Source: Heterocephalus glaber
Taxonomy: Eukaryota > Chordata > Mammalia > Rodentia > Bathyergidae
Direction: 5' to 3'
Length of the DNA stretch: 64,000 nt
Assembly: GCF_000247695.1 (NCBI RefSeq)
Contig: NW_004624732.1
Coordinates: 14,176,416-14,240,415 of the forward strand
Shown: one piece after another, positions 59,545 through 64,000 of the stretch
Position numbering within the stretch: position 1 is the first letter of the stretch
Layout of the letters: every line of letters starts with the position of its first letter
Made by a program: the position numbers and the translations under genes
Notes under the pieces: model-generated
Database searches by the model: none
What the model was told of the DNA's origin: nothing
What the model saw: only the letters and a program-made list of their open reading frames with translations

Positions 59545-61095
59545 CTACTAAGTCTTTTACTACAACTAATTTGTTATCAAAACTACTGCTTGGGTAGTAC
59601 AACTAACTTAATATATTCATATTTGCTTTATTTAAGTACTAAGTTACAACTATACAGCAAGTAAAACATTTTTCATAAGAAAGCAAAAGAAATAAGCTGG
59701 AATGTAACCTAAAAGTATAAGAAGATTAATTATACTTTTGTGCACGTTTGATATTTCCATAGTAAAAATCTAAAATAAAGAGCCCTAATAAAGAAAATTC
59801 AACTCTTAAACTTCTACCAATAGTGAGAGAAAATACATTTAGTGGAGCCTTAGGGTAGGAGTCAAATGGTAAGATTCAGATTCTGGCTCTGAACCTATTT
59901 TACTCTGAATGTAACACCTTCTGGATTAGGGTACTTATCCATGAAATAACTCAGACTAGATGGTTTAATTTGGATTCTGAGGTTGTACGGTTATATGACC
60001 TTCATAATGCATATGTTCCCTTAAAGTAACAGGTACTGCATCCTTATGCTAGCTGGTGACACAGCCCTGGAGATGAACCCCAACAAAACGTGCAAAGCAA
60101 GGGATGTTTAAACAAATGTATATGGGTTAAAATAATCGTAGGTCATTTTCTTGTCTAGAAATTGACATATTATGCATATGAAGCTCTGAATAGTTTTAAG
60201 AAACTTAGAATTCCACCAAGACAACTAACTCTAATTAAACATAAAGGAAAATAACTGAATGATTTCTTGACACCTGGCATCTGTGGCACCTGTTTTCCCT
60301 CCATGCATTAGGTGTCAAAGAAAGATGTTAATTCTGTGTAATGCTGAAATCAAAAAGTACTATATTAAACCAGTTAGGTTTAAACTAAAGAACATGAGAC
60401 TACTACCTTCTAATAAATAACAGAATTTAGTTAGAAGTATGTTTTTGTTGTGATTCTTGTAATGCCTTAACTCTTAACACCACAGAATTCACATAAATGG
60501 TATTGGTGACAGCCCCTCTCTATCCAATAATCTGCTCCAAGTGGAAAACTGGATTTCTTTTGTAGGGCAGGAGTAATTCATAAAGATTCATTTATAATTA
60601 TAAAGTCAATATAAGTAAACAAGTAATCCCTCCCAAACCACATATATGGGCAATGTGGTTTTCAATATGGCACACTGAAAATCCAACTGCTTTTAGAAAT
60701 AGAAACACCCAAAAGTGCAGCTATTGATACCTCTATTTTATCAGTTAATTTATACTGTAAAAGGACTGCCAAAAGAATGTGACCTATTAAATAAAATTAG
60801 TGTTAATGTTGGAAAAAGTTATCTTGGGTATAAAACAGGAAAAGGAATATAATCCTAAAAGATGCATAAAGATAAGCATATAATGGGAGAAAGGGGAATT
60901 TTCGTGTTTAATTCACAGCTGAAAGAATTCAAAGATAGTATTAGTAAAAATCTACAAGATGATTGTGAACTAAAGAGTGAATCTGGATGTCTTGAACGAG
61001 TCTGACTGAGACGGTGTGCAGGTGCAAAACTGCATGGAGATGTAACCCATTATCGTGTTTTGTGATGATTTCACCACAAATGGCTCCCCTATTTA

Positions 61096-61266
<171 letters not shown>

Positions 61267-61673
61267 TTAACAGATTATCTGTGCTTCTCAGACAGGGAAA
61301 AATAAAAACACTGCTGCATTATAAACAGGAGAGGGAAGTATCCAGTGAAGAAGCCCTTAAAGAGAATGTTGTCAGCTAACATATCCATCTCATCAAAGAC
61401 GACTTCAACAGAGTAGTTGTTTCTGTTTTCAATCATCGATATTCAGAGAACTTCATGAGTGTATTAGTCCTAATGCTATGTCTGGTCTTCTTAGTAATTT
61501 CCTATCTAACCAGTAAAACAGAGAGCTGTGTTATGTGTGGAAGTTAAATGAATTCCAGTTCTGCAATATTCCTGCACAGACATTTAAATCACAGAAGAAT
61601 ACTGCTCTAAAACTTGGTATCCGTTTCTGCCTCATAAACTTCATGGAATGATAAACTAAAAACTGGGTGTGTT

Positions 61674-61778
61674 GGGCCAGGGATTTAGCTCAGTGGTTCC
61701 GGCGCCTGCCTCGAAAGCGCAAGGTCCCGAGTTCAATCCCCGGTACCAAAAAAAAAAAAAAAAAAAAAAAAAAAACCC
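61674..61778 (+). mobile_element. ID SINE with long A-tail
   Basis: A-tail of about 29 nt, the longest in the window; duplication AAAAACTGGGTGTG. Likely a young insertion. Confidence 0.94.
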
Positions 61779-62639
61779 CACAAAAACTGGGTGTGCTGAT
61801 AGAAGGTCCACTGCTAAACATCCCCATATACAATGTTTCTCATTTATTCAAAAGGTTTGTGGAAAATTTTCACACCTTCTTCCTGATAAGTTATCCCATG
61901 AACTCCTACACCTTTGGAGGAAAACATTAAAATGGGGACTTTCAGACTTGTGTTTAAAGCCAAAGAATCTGAATCTGTTTTCTTCCTAGCAATGAAAGAC
62001 CATCAAGTTTCTCAATGAACCATTAACAACTCCCCTGAACTTTCAAATTTTATGATTAAGAAAGAACCAACTGAAAATGTCTGGGCATGGCACTATGGTC
62101 AAGTCTACAAAGCAGAAGCATGTATATCCAACAATTTTGGTTGATTCTGGTAATAGAAACAAGTGACTGCAGTGGATAGTGTTTCTACAGAGTCAACTCC
62201 TCTCATAGGTAGGTGGCACAACCTTAAAGAATGCTGCGTAGCTTTATTCTGAGGCTGCAGCAATTCTTCAGGCTTGTTTTCGAAACTTTTCTTTCCAGTT
62301 TTACTATACATATCTTGTTGATATGTAAAGACGTACAACTCACTGAAAATATTTTAAACTCCACTTATTATACATTTGCATAACTGATGTTAACAGTGAA
62401 TCAGAAGAAAAAGTCCTAGAGTCTTCTTGACAAAGATCTCCTTACAGCTGCAAACCTTGAAGAACCCATTTATTAATCCATAAATGTTTGCCACATCCAG
62501 GGAGTTATCTGTGAGAGTTTTTTAGTGCTATACTTTCTTTTTGAAGTCGTGGCATAACCAAGCCAACCAGGTCTTCACTTAAGCCTTTTTTCCTTGTATT
62601 TTGTGTGAATTCTGAAGATGTTTTCTGTAGGCTTTAGAT

Positions 62640-63220
<581 letters not shown>

Positions 63221-63326
63221 TTAGAGGAGCATATATTAACGTGCAGCAATAAATTACACAATTTTTCAGTTTCACAACAGCAAAAATTTGCCCATATCTG
63301 TTTTTAGAACATGACAGGATAAACTA

Positions 63327-63539
<213 letters not shown>

Positions 63540-63620
63540 CTAATATTAAGTAGGCAATAGTAAATCTCTCAAGGGTACCTCAGCTTTCTAAACAACTATT
63601 TTGTTAGAAAAGAACTTATA

Positions 63621-63706
63621 GGGCCGGGGATTTAGCTCAGCGGTTCTGGCGCCTGCCTCCAAGTGCAAGGTCCCAAATTTGATCCCTGGTACCAAAAAAA
63701 AAAAAA
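63621..63706 (+). mobile_element. ID SINE
   Basis: Duplication AAAAGAACTTA on both sides; A14 tail. Confidence 0.93.
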
Positions 63707-63719
63707 AGAAAAGAACTTA

Positions 63720-63840
63720 AAGGAAGGGAAGGGAGGGAAAGAAGTAACAAGAAATAAGATGTGTTATGTACGTGTACCAACTCCCTAAGATGAATGTAAT
63801 CATTATGTACTACAAACATGTACTAATACAAATTTTAAAA
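63720..63840 (+). mobile_element. L1 3' end with purine-rich tract
   Basis: 'aggaagggaagggagggaaa' then 'tacgtgtaccaactccctaa' and 'catgtactaatacaaat', the same order as at 48900. Confidence 0.6.
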
Positions 63841-64000
63841 GAATGAGGTAGCATACTCTATATACCCCAAACCATTTCAAACTAAAAAGCTTTAAAAAAA
63901 AATTTGTATTAACAGTGTAGGAAAAGTTCTAGCACTTAAATTCATTAACTAAATTAAAAATAACAAATATATTATGAATGCCTATACCAATGTACTCTAA

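Overview
This is vertebrate nuclear DNA from a rodent. It has GT-AG introns, a CpG-rich promoter, B1 SINEs and very many tRNA-derived ID SINEs. B1-dID composites are present, which are known from non-muroid rodents such as squirrels, dormice, beaver and guinea-pig relatives. From memory, the ID form seen here, ending in GGTACC before the A-tail, resembles hystricomorph rodents such as African mole-rats or the guinea-pig group. That placement is tentative.

Two genes are identified. SFT2D3 is an intronless gene on the + strand (CDS 3733-4386) in a CpG-rich block with ETS-like and YY1-like sites. WDR33 is on the - strand, and its last 18 coding exons run from 63443 down to the stop at 7727. They encode about residues 127-1335 of a protein that is 1336 aa in human; the first roughly 126 residues lie beyond the right edge. 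WDR33 is the cleavage and polyadenylation (CPSF) subunit that, with CPSF30, recognises the AAUAAA signal. The two genes are tail-to-tail, as in human, and their best candidate poly(A) signals lie within about 100-800 bp of each other near 6.0-6.75 kb.

Layout: 1-3500 is intergenic (a hAT MITE, an antisense L1 fragment, an LTR, SINEs). 3550-4480 is the SFT2D3 promoter and gene. 4480-6735 is the SFT2D3 3' region. 6735-7726 is the WDR33 3' UTR. 7727-25407 holds fifteen WDR33 exons: the second half of the WD40 propeller, the linker, a 362-codon collagen-like exon and the G/P/R-rich tail. 25408-61127 is one 35.7-kb intron packed with SINEs and a thymosin beta-4 retropseudogene. 61128-63443 holds three exons for WD repeats 1-3.

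The most interesting element is at 62657-63011. Reading through the 5' splice site of the exon ending at 63012 keeps the WDR33 frame open for 118 more codons. These encode hydrophobic segments and end in a stop overlapped and followed by AATAAA signals. The donor site is very weak (CAG|GTTTAT). The predicted product is 326 aa, the length I recall for a short human WDR33 isoform. So the AAUAAA-recognition factor carries an intronic AAUAAA that would truncate itself into a membrane-type protein.

Other notable structure: three short Buster-type hAT MITEs with 8-bp target duplications; about 53 ID SINEs in at least three subfamilies; two sites where two IDs share one target sequence; a B1+ID pair sharing one target duplication; an in-window 'empty site' for one ID; and an unexplained 190-bp direct repeat.
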